Assembly (NCBI GenBank): GCA_965644295.1
Contig: CBFFRP010000234.1
Span: forward strand, 124,001 to 188,000
From: Paraphysomonas bandaiensis
Taxonomy: Eukaryota > Chrysophyceae
DNA: 64,000 bases
Direction: 5' to 3'
Made by a program: the position numbers and the translations under genes. Positions 45,040-59,000 of this stretch are shown here, in pieces. Position 1 is the stretch's first letter. Every line of letters starts with the position of its first letter. The notes below the pieces were generated by a model, which saw nothing but the letters and a program-made list of their open reading frames with translations, had not been told where the DNA came from and did not search any database.

Positions 45040-45845
45040 AAGTGCAGTACTATTGCTTGTACTGTGAATTATTACATTATTTTTTGTAGGATGGTTACAT
45101 ATGTGATAGATAACGATGCTTGTGTGCTTGTATGTATATGATGAGACTCGCTTCCTCGCCATATAGCGAGTAGTTTGCATGACTTTTAATTTATATCTGC
45201 GTGATATTATTTCGGACTAATAATGATTTTATGAAGTTGAACACAAAAAGAGGACAAGAAGTTGTAGCAATCTCCTAAGCACAATGAACATTCATATTGA
45301 TAACTCCTACATACCTATAGCATATTGGCATGTTTATATGTTTATTATATTTGTTACATTGAAACACCAAAAATATATAACAATAATGGGAAAGAAATAG
45401 AATATGTTACACCAGTTCGTTAGGAGCAATTAGTTATAAGTGAACGAACTGTAGTAAGCCGAATAATATAGCATCTATAAAAGATGAGATATGACGTATG
45501 TAGAGAAAGGAGAAAGTGTTGGTTTTAGAGTTTCCGCACTCTGCAATAACCATAGATCACAATAAAAGTCTCTTAAGACCATTCAGCAATTACCCTATCT
45601 TACAAAGCTTAACTGAATGTCATCCCTCAATATATTGCCTGCGGATCCCTTAACAGTTAAAAACGTCAGTTTGGAAGTAAACAGATGACGTAATTACTTC
45701 TTTATTTCCTACTGTAATTTCAATTTTCTAATGTTTCTTATACACAAGAGCAAATACACGACACTGTTGAAATCAAGTCATGCAAATATGCGCATGAAAT
45801 TAAAACATGTCTAGCTATGTGTTCTGGTAGAATAGCTGCACCACT
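45040..45845. other. Convergent intergenic spacer
   Basis: AT-rich 3' flanks of the kinase and glycine decarboxylase genes meet here. No gene, RNA or repeat is seen. Confidence 0.5.
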
Positions 45846-48800
45846 CTACTCGTAATCAGAAAGAGGAGGGCAGGAACAAATCAAATTACGATCACCATGT
45901 ACATTGTCAACTCTACCAACAGTTGGCCAATATTTGCTCGCGTAGTTAACCCACGGAGCAGGGAACGCGGCAACGTTACGCGAATATTTGCGGTCCCACT
46001 TGTCACTTGAAATCATATCCATAGTGTGAGGGGCAAGTTTCAGTGGTGAGTCGTCAACAGCTATGCGGCCTTGTACGACATCCTCGATTTCATGGCGGAT
46101 CAAGAGCATTGCATCTACGAACTTGTCCAGCTCCGACTTAGTCTCGCTTTCAGTGGGTTCAATCATGAGTGTTCCTGGAACTGGCCATGACATGGTCGGT
46201 GAATGAAACCCGTAGTCCTGCAGACGCTTTGCGACATCCTCCTCAACGATTCCGTACTCCTTGAACGGTCTCAAATCAATAATAAACTCGTGGGCACATT
46301 GACCGTTCTTTCCACGGAACACGACATTGTAAGCATTTTCGAGGCGCTTTGCCATGTAGTTGGCGTTCAATATTGCGACTGACGAGCTAGCCCTCAACCC
46401 TGGTTCGCCGAGAAGTTTGATATACATCCAGGAAATAGGAAATATCGACGCAGATCCATATGGGGCAGCCGATATGGCACCACTGGACTTAACGATAACG
46501 TTGTCTCCCTCACCTGCACATGGGACAACAGTATGCCCAGGGAGGAAAGGAGCCAGGTGGGCTGCCACACCAATTGTCCCGACACCGGGCCCCCCACCCC
46601 CGTGAGGAATACAAAATGTCTTATGTAGGTTCAAATGGCATACATCGGCCCCAATATGACCAGGCGAAGTGAGACAAAGCTGAGCGTTCATATTTGCGCC
46701 ATCCATATACACCTAAAAAACACGTTACTCACAAAGAATGGAGGTGGAGAACGCAAGAAATAGTGCGTATGAGTATCTTACACTATATTCTAAACACATT
46801 CAGCGTACACGATGCATGAGGCATTGTTCTCACCTGAGCTCCGTTCGAGTGAGCGATATCAATAATTGTCTTGACCTCTTCTTCAAACACACCATATGTG
46901 GACGGGTAGGTGATCATCACCGCAGCAAGTTTGTCTTTATGTTTTTCAGCCTTCTGTTTGAAGTCCGCGATATCGATGTTGCCATTCTTAGTAGACTTCA
47001 CGACCACTACGTCCATACCACACATCGCAGCAGATGCGGGATTGGTTCCATGGGCAGAAACAGGGATCAAACATACGTTACGATGGCCCTCTCCACGGGA
47101 TTTGTGGTATTTGTCAATGCAAAGCAACCCACTGTACTCTCCCTGAGCGCCAGAGTTAGGCTGTCCTGACATGGCAGCAAACCCAGTTATACGAGCCAAA
47201 TCCTTGTGTAAGGAATTTATCAGCTCCACATAACCCAGAGTTTGAGTCACTGGGGCGAAGGGGTGAATAGAATTAACCTTCTTCCAAGACAAGGATTGCA
47301 TTTCAACTGTTGCATTTAGCTTCATGGTGCAAGACCCAAGTGGAATCATCGAAAAATTCAAAGAAATGTCCTTGACTTCAAGGGATTTCAGATATCTGAG
47401 CATTTCTGTCTCAGAGTGGTGTGTGTTGAACACAGGGTGAGTCATGAACTCACTTGTACGGCGTAAATTATCTGGAACCTGTGACTGCACGGCCTCAAAG
47501 GGAAGGGCTTCAGGGGGAATATCAAATGCAGAGAGTAGAGCCTCCGCATCTGAGCGACTCATGGCTTCGCCAAATGAAATTCCTATGGCGCCAGAGTTGA
47601 TAACACGGACATTAGCACCGGCAAATTCAGCTTTAGCAGCGATGGTAGGAGCAACTCCTTCACCCACGTTCACTCGGATAGTATCAAAGTAAGGGAAGGA
47701 AGAGACATCGTACCCAGCGGCCTTGAGAGCACTTGCGGTATTAGTGGCCATACTATGTATGCGAGTTGCAATATTCTTAAGCCCATTAGGACCGTGATAT
47801 ACGCCATATGCGGCGGCAACATTGGCCAGTAAAGCTTGTGCGGTGCATATGTTCGAGGTGGCCTTATCGCGTCGGATGTGCTGCTCTCTAGTTTGCATGG
47901 TTAGGCGCAAGGCAGGTTTGCCACGGCTATCCACAGAGACCCCAATAATTCGCCCAGGCATCTTGCGGACGTAAGCTGACGTGGTAGCCATGAACGCTGC
48001 ATGAGGGCCACCGAATCCCTACAAACAGATCGGGTTATTGCAATACACAGTATAACAATATATATCAGTTACCATGGGTACCCCAAATCTTTGAGACGAT
48101 CCAACAGCGATGTCGACCCCCATTTCCCCAACAGGTTTAAAGATAGTACTTGCCATTAGATCAGTGATGGCCACCAACAGGGCTCCATTATCGTGACAGT
48201 GGGCGGAGACTGCATTCAAGTCCAAAAGCTCTCCGTAGGTATTGGGACACTGTAGAATAGCCCCGCAATATTCGCCAGATGATAGGTCCGCATTGATGAT
48301 GGAGCCAATCTCGATGTCCATTCCAAGTAATGGGCCTCTCGTCAACATGAGGTCGATATTTTGAGGATGACAATCCTGGGAAGGAATTTAGAAAGTTCAA
48401 GACTAGAATTGGACTCAATGTATACATACCTGATCAATAAAAAACTTCTTCCTCTTGTGATTGCTGATAGCAAAACACATTGCCATTGCTTCAGCAGCAG
48501 CAGTAGATTCATCCAATAAGGAAGCGTTACACAACGGTAGGCCAGTTATGTCGGACACCATGGTTTGAAAATTTAACAAACCCTGCAGTCTGCCCTGCGA
48601 TATTTCGGCCTGATACGGTGTATAAGATGTGTACCAGCCAGGATTTTCGATGATATTGCGCTGAATCACAGCAGGAGTAATAGTTTCGTAGTAGCCCATG
48701 CCAATAAAGGACTTTTGGAGTTTGTTCTTCGACATTATTTGTTCGAGTTTTTCGAGTGCCTGAGACTCACTTAATGGTGGGTCAAGGTCTACTGGAGTAG

Positions 48801-49127
48801 GAAGGCGAATACCCCGAGGTACAGTAGATTCAATGAGTTCATCCAAAGTATTAAACCCGATAGTTTTAAGCATCACCTCCCGTTCGGCGGGGTCAGGACC
48901 GATGTGACGTGAAAAGAACTGGAATTTACGTTATATCGACAGGAACTGAATACACGCTACCATACCGAGTCTGTAGGTGCAAAAGCATCGACCTTACAGG
49001 ACAGACTGCGCGTCCAAAATTGCGGCTTGATCTGTGAGAATAAGACACATAAGCACATCTCCCAGCTGATAGCATACACAACACTCACATTCTTTCTGGT
49101 GGCGGACGCGACACGATGCAGCATCAT
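45846..49127 (-). CDS. GLDC: Glycine decarboxylase (glycine cleavage system P-protein), mitochondrial
   Basis: Six minus-strand exons (49127-49089, 49031-48966, 48918-48430, 48375-48073, 48018-46834, 46712-45846) join in phase to about 982 residues, the size of mitochondrial P-proteins. The first exon encodes only [13 protein letters not shown], the start of a presequence. The mature part opens [17 protein letters not shown], as in the family. The N-terminal half keeps [18 protein letters not shown]-like residues (seen as [14 protein letters not shown]) and [11 protein letters not shown]. The C-terminal half keeps the PLP lysine in [15 protein letters not shown] (about Lys725) and the glycine-rich loop after it. 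The enzyme decarboxylates glycine and loads the aminomethyl group onto H-protein, together with the T- and L-proteins encoded elsewhere. Confidence 0.97.
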
Positions 49128-49778
49128 CAAACTCCAAGCAGCTCCTTTAAATCAGCGAATAGATTAAATAGCGGTATATATACCAGGTCTTATGGAATGG
49201 CAGGGAGACCAATAGAAATGAGTCTATATGTATGCCAATATTCACGCACATCATTCGTCCAGAAACCAAGAAAACACATATGCAGAGAAAGGAACATATC
49301 CACTGGATTATAGCACCAACATCTGTTTTTTGACCTACAGGTCCGCATACTTGCTGGATCTTTTTTTTAGACTGTCCAAAGGATGTTGGATTTTGTAGAA
49401 TTCCTTGTAGAAAGCCCTGATATTATGCTGAATGTAGAGTGTACAAAAATACTTTTGCTAAATATGAAATACGTCACTGTACTTCAGAGTACAATCGTAG
49501 TAGAGTATAAATTCAGTAGCAGGAGCAGCAGCAACAACACGAACAAAAAATAATAACGGACATGCATCAGGTGAAGTAACCAGCAGGCAGTTAAGACGCA
49601 TGAGAACAGTATCATTTGCTTTGTGTCTTTCATCTTATTATGCAAAACTTTATATGAAGACCGACTTGGTATTTCAACGTATATGATGTGGTAGCACGAA
49701 GTGTTCGATTGAGAAATTCATTATTATACTTCCCTGTTCAACGTCTAGAAAGCGTATTCCGTATCTTCACTGATTAGA
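49128..49778. promoter_or_regulatory. Divergent intergenic region
   Basis: Upstream region shared by GLDC (-) and the SAM-GAF gene (+). It has a T-run near 49360-49370 and a CAGCAGCAGCAAC tract near 49523, but no RNA gene fold or open frame I can support. Confidence 0.35.
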
Positions 49779-51584
49779 ATGGAAGCGAAAAACGGTAGAT
49801 TACTTCCGGATGATATCGACTGCTTCGAGTGGTTGGATGAAGTAGGAATGGAGCAATATGCTGAAACTTTCCTCGCTAATTTTACATATGGTGGTAAATT
49901 TCTATCAAGGAAGCGACTTAGTCAAGTACGCATGCAAGATTTTCCTAAAATGAATATTACAAACTTTCAACACCAAAAAATTCTATATAAGCACATAAAA
50001 TTAACACTTGAGCATGAGTATTCTAACCCTGAGAGGAGAAGAGAATCTAAGATATTATCACCCTTCAAGAAGTCTGAAGCCAAGCTGGCGATGAGAGAGG
50101 CGAAAGATAAAATCGATGTTAAAGATGATTTGAAGGAAGACATGAAGCCAACGCCAGAGTACACTGGTGTAGTTCGAGTCCAAAAAGGTGCTGAACCAAA
50201 GAAAAGGTCCTCACGACCGACTATTAGGAAGCGAAATTCTTTCGATGCCAAGGCATGGGAATCGATCAACAAGCTTCGTGGAGAGAGTACCAAGAATGCA
50301 GACCAACTTCGCGAAGCTGTAACATACGAGGTATATATTTGCTACTATTTTTTGACATATGTATTGCTTATTGATATTAACATAAACTTAATTTGTATGA
50401 TTCTCTCGCATCACTGGCCCATACATTGTGTATATATATGTCTTGTTCACATGACAACGTTTTAATATTCAATGGGATGCAGCATGATAATAAGGCGGAC
50501 GGTAAAAATCCAAGGCGTGTAATTCGTCGCCGATCAACTTTCGATGGCCTTCCATCCCTACTAAAAGAGGGAAATGGCAGTAAGGGGAAACTATATGGCA
50601 ATATGGTACGCAAACTCTATGTATCTTGACTGGTTTGGCATTTGTTGCCTTGCTGCTATACATCTTCCTTTTGATCTGCAGTGATTATACAGGCTTTGAT
50701 AAGCTAATGTAAAATGTCAATCTGACCTCATGGAGGAATGCATTTGTGATTGTGATGTAACTTATATTTGTGTAGGCGCAGCAGTTCAATATTCTGCAAA
50801 GTAAGATGCTTCAGATACAAGAGCGTCATCTGCAAAACATTAAAGAAACACTTGGGTGCGATATAGTCAGCCTATTGTTTTTTAACGATCAGACTCGCGA
50901 ACTGATGCTCTGTATCAACGAAAGATGGTACAGAGTTCCATGTGAAAGTGGGATAGCTGGGTGGTGTGTTATCACTGGCGAAACGCTGAACATACCCGAT
51001 GCTTATAAAGACCACCGATTTAACGAGTATGTACTTGCATATAGGAGATAATTGATCTTAATTGTGTACATAGGAATATTGATAAAGCCACTGGATACCG
51101 TACGAAAACCATACTCTGTAGCCCGCTTCGCGCGAATCGCGGAGGTGGGAAGGTCATCGGGGTAATTGAACTGATCAACAAAAATAATGACGAGCTGTTT
51201 GATTCCAATGATGAAGAGCTGTTGAGTCAAATGGTAAATCACATTACTGACGATATGGCATCAGAATTCTCCGAGTTGCTTGAATTAAACAGTGCTATCT
51301 CGACATTTGCGTCTCCAATCCTTCCCAGTGATCTAGCCGGCGCGGCGAAAAAACGCTACGGGGGGGCCACCGGAACAACAAGAGCGTACGATAATCTTGT
51401 GAAAACTACGAAGAAATACTTGGAGGAAAGATCAGAGAGTGCTGAATCATCTCCTGCTATCAGGCTAGGAGGAGATTCATTTGAAAGTGAGCGTGAGCGT
51501 AGAGATAGACGAAAGAGTTTCGGGGAGAAGTTGAACCAAGAGATTGAAGCCAATCCAGAGCTTTTACATGTACGAAAGAATTGA
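49779..51584 (+). CDS. SAM-GAF domain protein with NKFDE motif and no catalytic domain
   Basis: Four exons (49779-50330, 50483-50605, 50776-51026, 51074-51584) join in phase to about 478 residues. Residues about 10-80 form a SAM-like domain (FEWLDEVGMEQYAETFLANF...LSQVRMQDFPKMNI). A basic disordered linker follows. The GAF domain (about 235-390) reads like PDE-type GAFs: SGIAGWCVITGETLNIPDAYKDHRFNE, IDKATGYRTKTILCSP and GVIELINKNNDELFDSNDEE. The last stretch fits NK(X)nF(X)3DE, the motif found in cyclic-nucleotide-binding PDE GAF domains. The C-terminus is helical and charged. No phosphodiesterase, cyclase or kinase domain follows. It is probably a cGMP/cAMP-responsive scaffold that oligomerises through SAM; nucleotide binding is inferred. 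Confidence 0.8.
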
Positions 51585-53098
51585 AATAGGAAACACGAAA
51601 ACATACTTCGCTGTTGTCACTTTTGCAAGGACAATGTAAACATGTTCAACAAATCATGACATTATTCATACATTGTGCACTCTGTGTTCCAGCGTATATC
51701 CATGCATACCTATTTGGTTATCGATGCTATAATTATTTGAGAGTAACTTTTATGATGAGTAATGCGCTTCGTGTTTTTGAATAAGTATATGCAATTCTAA
51801 ATTTATAATGAGTAGTAATAGGACAAAAGATAACTGCATCTAAAATTTTTCGTCGTCACGCTACCTCAAGAATTAAAATTAAACTATAATGACCTTTGGA
51901 TTATTCATGTAATCACTTTGTACTGGAGATTGAAGTCCTGGTATATTCTTTAACACTGTTTCTAGTATTTGGGCAACTCTACTTTGTATAACACCGCCTA
52001 CTGTGTACGACTTTCATATTGGAGTTTAGACGATATGGAATTGAATAAAAATACCTATCAGCATAATCAGCTGTTAATGAAGTTATATTTCTAGAACAGT
52101 AAATAAGATTGAAAACTCAGTTGACAAACGATTCTGTTATATCAGTTCAGGAAACACAAATATATGCTAGTGCTAATTAGAAATAATAGGGCAGTCTTGA
52201 CGGATAGGAATCCACTCCTCATAGTCAAGCTCAAAGTACCTCATCTTCGTCACCACTTGATATCACAAGGTGACGTATATAAGTTCTAGGATTACTGGGT
52301 ATTAGGATATTGAACGGTATAATTTTACCTTAAGCATAACATAAACACACTCGTTGATACGGTGTGTTATTACTAGTGTCAATCATCAAGCTTTCAACCA
52401 TGTATTACTCCCTCAAAACATTGCTTCCTATTGACAAATACAAAATTATATCGGAATTGTATGATGTGGGGTTTGTTACGGCAAGAGTATTCTGAATATC
52501 ATCGTAACAGTACAATATATATATAAACTTTGTTAGACGAAATGAAATGCCACAGTTTGTAAGTTCCTGGAGTGCCGTCCTGTAAGCAGATCTCCTATGA
52601 AGATATGGCTGGATCATACCTCTACCAGGTAAGGACCACTTCACATTCGTACTGTGTAGCCAATAAAAATCGAGAATGGATGTGTCGAGATAATTGATTG
52701 CATATGTCGATAAATTGAAAACTGAAAACTACCAAGACGGCGATTCAAGATTCCCCTTTCAAACTGGCAGTTTTACAACAAACGATTAAAAAGCGTTCTA
52801 TCGCTCACTTGTGATACATACATACACGCACGCATCCTACAGATACTCTTCCTCTAACATACATATATATCTGCTGATACATCGGCATTATTGTGTCTCT
52901 CTGTGGTGAATTGCATTAACTATATGCTCAGATCGGATTGATTTGGTCACCACTTGTTTTGTTAACGAAATCCATCTATTGCAGTAGTCAGCAACATTAT
53001 ATCGTGACCGGTTTATATATTCATTCGTTTCTGTATCAGGCCTGCAATAGTTACTTGTGGTCCTTTGTTGAATAGTCCATACATTAGATATCACAAAC
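51585..53098. other. Intergenic, 5' flank of the dynein gene
   Basis: About 1.5 kb of AT-rich sequence in which I find no gene, RNA fold or repeat I can support. The last 250 bases hold ACATACATACACGCACGC and TATATATCTGC tracts just upstream of the dynein start. Confidence 0.45.
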
Positions 53099-56000
53099 AT
53101 GTCTTTGTCTGAAAGACATCGTTGGTGCGCAAAGAAAATATTAGAAGCGTTTAGCCCGGAATTAGATGCAGATACCGTCCAAACGTTCATTCGTAACGAT
53201 GTCGTTCTTCAAAAATTCACATCCTTCTTCCGTGGCGACGGTGCCGGTCGATTATTTGTTTTTTATCAGCCTGCGACCGCTCCTGGGGAGGTATACATAC
53301 ATTCTCTATATATGCATTCCTAACATATGAGTCAGGAATGGACTGAGGGCACAGGTCCGAAGGAACTCTCTCTTTCAGACGGTAATCAGGGGGCAATGAT
53401 GCACAAGTGCTGCTATTTCGTGCGCAATGTACAGCCTGGAACTGGTTTGGATTTAGCGAAAAGTGGAGATTCAGATCTTCTGTTTGGTGAACTAGGAGAA
53501 TCTCCGTTGGGTACAATAGAAGCAATCTTGAGCCAATCGTACAGACCAATGCTGGACACCTACGACAATTGGGGTAAAGTTGACGATGAACAGAAAAATG
53601 ATTTTATATCTGAGATTGGATCATTTATTAACAATATTAACGAGGCTCTGACGAGTTTTGCAAGTGGACTCGACCTTCGTGCACCAGATCCTCGCTTGTA
53701 CCGGGCTCTAGAAATTAAATCTCATCGCACATCTCTCCCGATAGAGAGTATCGACCACTTCGAAGTTTTGTTGAATGAGTGGTGTAATCAGATCGAAAGA
53801 TATTTAGACGCGCCGACTCATACAAGCCATTCTGATGATGTCGGACCTCGGGGTGAGCTGGAGCACTGGCGTAGCCGTATGCAGAAGCTCACAAGCATAA
53901 CAGAGCAACTGAAACGACAAGACTGCAAGCAAGTAACTGTAATTCTCTCCACTATCACGAAAAACACAACGGATCCGTCAAAACAAAATATTGTTAATCT
54001 TTTGCGTCGCTGGAAGCAGATTGATGTCAATATTACTGAGGCTGCTAATGAAGCTAAAGACAACGTGAAGTATTTATATACTCTAGAGCGCTTCATTGAT
54101 CCTCTATACACGGGAAATGCTGAAACAATAACAGATACTTTACCTGCTCTCATGAACTCGATAAAGATGATTCATACCATTGCTAGGTACTACAACACTT
54201 CCGAGCGTATGACATCTCTCTTTGCCAAAATTACGGAGCAAATGATCTCCAACTGTAAGATGCATATCACAGGTGATGAGACAATAGACTCGTTGTGGGA
54301 AAGTGATCCCCAGGAACTTGTGCGTAAATTAGAGGCATGTTTAAAACTGAATGAAGCGTATCAGGAGCATTACCGCATCACGAAAAATAAACTCGAGCAG
54401 AGCCCGAAGGGGAAGCAATTTTCGTTCAATGAGATGCAGATCTTTGGAAAATTTGATCTATTTTGTCGCCGTGTGATTAAACTCATTGACATGTTCAGTA
54501 CCATTGATCAGTTTAACTCATTGTCTAAGAACAAACTCGAGGGCATGGAGAGACTGATCGATCAGTTTCACCATATTGTGAAGGAGTTTAGACTTAAGAG
54601 GCACGACCTGCTGGACTATCACAACAATAAATTCGATCGTGACTACGTTGAATTCAACGTAAAAATAACGGATTTAGAAGCTGCCCTACAGCAGTTCATC
54701 AACCAGAGTTTTGAGAACATAACTAGCATTGAGCACTCTTTGCAATTGCTGCGGAAGTTTCAGAGTATCTTACAAAGAGAGAGCCTGAAAAGTGATCTAG
54801 ATTCTAAGCTAAATATAATATTCCAAAATTATGGAATGGAGCTCGAACAGGTTCAACAGCTTTACGAAAAAGAGAAGCACGACCCTCCTATTCCTCGTAA
54901 CTTACCTCCAGTGGCGGGGAATATTACCTGGTCGAGGCATCTTTTGAAGCGCATTGAAGAGCCCATGAAGCAGTTTGAATCCAATCAAAATGTACTTGCT
55001 GGGAAAGATGCGAAGCGTATAATTAAAATGTACAATAAGGTCGCTAAAACTCTAGTAGCGTTTGAGTATCTGTGGTACCAAGCGTGGGTGCAAAGTATTG
55101 ACCAGGCGAAGGCTGGACTTCAGGCCACTCTAATAATTCGCCACCCTGATGACGGTAAACTGTACGTCAACTTCGATCAGGAAATCTTGCAGCTCATTCG
55201 AGAGGCGAAGTGTTTAGACCGTATGTCTATCGATGTCCCTGACGGTGCACGAATAGTATTATTCCAAGAGGAGAAGTTCAAAAACTATCACAATGAGCTG
55301 CACTGGGCCCTGTCTGAGTATGACAAAGTTGTCTCTAAAGTTATTCCTGTGACAGCCATGGTTCTTCGTCCACATTTCCGCGACATGGAATATAAACTCC
55401 GTCCTGGCATGATCACACTGACATGGACGTCAATGAATATCGATGCATATAAACAGCATATTCACACTGGCCTTCGTAAGCTGGAAGAACTCGTGGCAAA
55501 TATAAATGATATCATAGAGAATCGCATTGAGAAAAATCTCAAGATAGTGTCGAAGACTCTATTAGTAGACTTGCCAGATAGTGACTCTTTCACTGTGGAA
55601 GAGTTTGTAAAAATGCAAGAAAAGCATATTGCCAAGCAGTCCACCCTGCTGCAAGGCAAGAATCTTGAAATCGAGTTTGCTGTGCGTGATTTAATTAAGA
55701 CGATATCAAGTTACAAGCTTGATAGTCATGTAGAGGGAATTGCTGAAGACGAGATCACAAAGTTGAAGAAGCACTACAACCACTTCATGTACCAGGCATT
55801 ACTTCACTGTGCTAAGAATTCCATGAATGCACTGAAGAAGCGTATTGGATCTAGATCCACCACTGTCACTGATGAGGCATCAGGAGCCACCCGCAATACA
55901 GAAGTTCAACCGTTCTTCGAGGTAGACATTCAGTTGTCTGCACCGCATGTTGTATTGCATCCTTCTCTCGATGAAATTCAAGAATGTATCAATCGCTCTG

Positions 56001-59000
56001 CTCAGGCCATTCTGAGATGCTTTAAGACAGTGAAAGACTGGAACTTCGAGTCAGAAGCATCGAGAAACAAAACATTTTTTGATCGTATAACGAAGGATAT
56101 TGAAATAGTACGTGTAGCTCTTTTGCTGACCGGTTGTATCCAGGGTATTCGTAACACTGTACAGGACTATCTGAATTCTTTTGCACAGTATGACTGGCTC
56201 TGGCACTCAGATAAAGATTCTGTATACTCGGAATTCATGAAAGGGCAGCCTTCACTTGATGATTACGAGAAAAAATTGAAGTCCTTTGGGGCTGTAGATT
56301 CAAATATTGCTTGCATTGACGATGTACATAATATCGGCGCTCTGTCGCTACGCACTGTGAGCATTAAGTCGCAGCTTCGATCTGAATGCAACAGATGGAA
56401 AGTGAAATTTTCTGATAATCTCCATGCTCAGGCTAAGAGTAGATTAGAACAATTGACCGAGTATATTCGTATGACGAATGGTAAAGTTGTTCGTGAAGTG
56501 ACAGATCTGGATACATTGCGATTCATTATGCGTCTGCTGGTGGACGTACGCGATCGTGAGTCTTCAATGGATATGGAAATTAACCCTATTATGGACATGT
56601 ATCGTATGCTTGAGTCATATCTGCCAGCCGGATTCATGGAGAAAGAAGAAATTGACAAAAAAACTGTCCTCCGACCAAACTGGAAGAAGCTCCTTAAGCA
56701 AGCTGAGATGCGTACTGAGGAGCTGTCAAAAACACAGATGAAGTATAAACGCCAACTTCTTCGAGATATTAAGGAATTTAAGCACGATGTTGAAAACTTT
56801 CGTGAGGACTTCCTCCGCAACGGACCGATGATTGATGGCATTACTGCCAATGATGCAGTTGATAGGCTCAGTCGATTCAAAGAAGAGTATAAGATACGCG
56901 ATAGAAAGATGGAGTCTTACCGCGGCGGCGAGGAACTGTTTGCTCTTCCATTGACCGACTATCCTGATCTCGAGAAGACTAGTAAAGAGCTCAAGCTCGC
57001 AGATCAACTTTTTTCTCTTTATGTAGATGTACTTGGTACGCTGAATGACTGGAAAAACGTATTATGGACTGATGTCAAAGAGAAAGTCGGTGAAATGAAT
57101 GAAAAAATTGAGGCTTTTTCTCTGCGTTGCAAGAAATTGCCCAGTAGACTACGTGAGTATAATGCCTACAAGACCCTGAAGACTCAAATAGAGGATTTTA
57201 TGGTTGTCCTTCCATTGCTCCAAGAGCTCTCTAAGGAGAGTATTCGCGACCGTCATTGGGACGAGATAATTCAGATTACCAGTGCCGAGTTTGATTACCA
57301 AGATCCAGAATTTAGACTCGGTGCGCTAATGGAGATAAACATGGTTGCACATGGTGAAGATATTGAGGAGGTAACCGATGGTGCTGACAAACAACTCAAG
57401 ATCGAGAAGGGTTTAGTGGAAATAGAGGATAGATGGGCGTCGTTCAGTTTCGCTTTCAGGGAGTGGAAGAACAGAAATATTCAAATTCTTCTCGGGACAG
57501 TTGGTGTAATGGAGGAGCTGGAGGAGGCCCAGATGAATTTACAAGCCTTTCTGACAATGCGCCATGTTGCTCCGTTCAGAGAGCGCGCACAGGAACTCCT
57601 ACAGACTCTATCTGACGCATCTGATACTCTTGAAAGATGGCTTAAGGTGCAGATGATGTGGTGCTCTCTCGAATCTGTCTTCACTGGTGGCGATATCGCG
57701 AAACAGATGCCCATGGAAGCTAAGAAATTCGGAAAAATTGACAAGGAATGGGCTAAGGTTATGGGCAAGGCATATGAGACCCAGATTGTTGTCGAGTGCT
57801 GTGCCAACGAAGTATTAAGGGCTGCTCTACCTGTAATGTATCAGGAACTTGAGAAATGTCAAAAATCTTTAGAAGGATACCTCGAGCAGAAGAGGAACAA
57901 ATTTCCGCGTTTTTACTTTGTGTCAAACCCAGGTTTGCTTATTATCTTATCTCAAGGTTCTGACCCCCTCTCCATGAATGACCACTACGAGAAAGTATTC
58001 GATGCTATATCATATGTGGAACACAATAAGAAGGACAAAACCATAATTGAAAAGATGCATGGAGATGGAGGGCCCGGTCACGAGATCGTTCCATTCTCCA
58101 CGGCAGTAAAAGCTGTAGGAAATATTGAGGATTGGCTTTGTGATTTGCTAAAGAAGCAACAACTCACGATGAAAGATATAGCTCGTAATTGTGCTAGTGA
58201 TGTCACACAAGTGACTAATGATATTCATCACCTAAGAGGATTCGTAGATTCGTATGTATCTCAGTTTGCATTGCTGGGCGTTCAAATGTTGTGGACAATG
58301 GACATGCAAATGTCACTTGAGCAGTGCCGTACGAAAAAGAATGTAATGAAGGAGTGCAATCAGCGTCAGGCAGAGATATTAAAAGAAATGAGCAGCTGGT
58401 GCCTTACTGATTTGGGTTCGAAAGTAAATCGCCGGAAGATTGAGACGCTGGTCACCATACACGTTCACCAGCGTGATGTGACTAATGAGCTTGCGGCCCT
58501 CGCTAGAATTAAGAAAATTCAGGATCCAAATGACTTTGAATGGCTAAAGCAAGCCCGATTTTACTGGCGGCCTGTGGCTTACGATGAAGTTTCCAGTGAG
58601 GGAGCGTGTATTATTGCTATTACCGATGTAGATTTCAATTATCAATTTGAATATTTGGGTGCCAAGGAACGACTTGTGATTACTCCTTTGACAGATCGCT
58701 GCTATATTACTCTCGCGCAAGCACTTGGCATGTTTTTTGGTGGTGCCCCCGCTGGCCCCGCTGGGACTGGGAAGACTGAAACTGTCAAAGATTTAGGACG
58801 TTCTCTTGGTATTTTCGTCGTTGTGACGAACTGTACTGATCAGCAGTCGTACCTAGATTGTGCTAAGATATTTAAGGGTCTGTGTATGGCTGGACTCTGG
58901 GGTTGCTTTGATGAGTTCAATCGTATTCGCCTTCCAGTACTTTCTGTGGTGGCGCAACAGGTGTTGTCAATTCTAAATGCAAAGAAGTCAGGAGTTGTTA

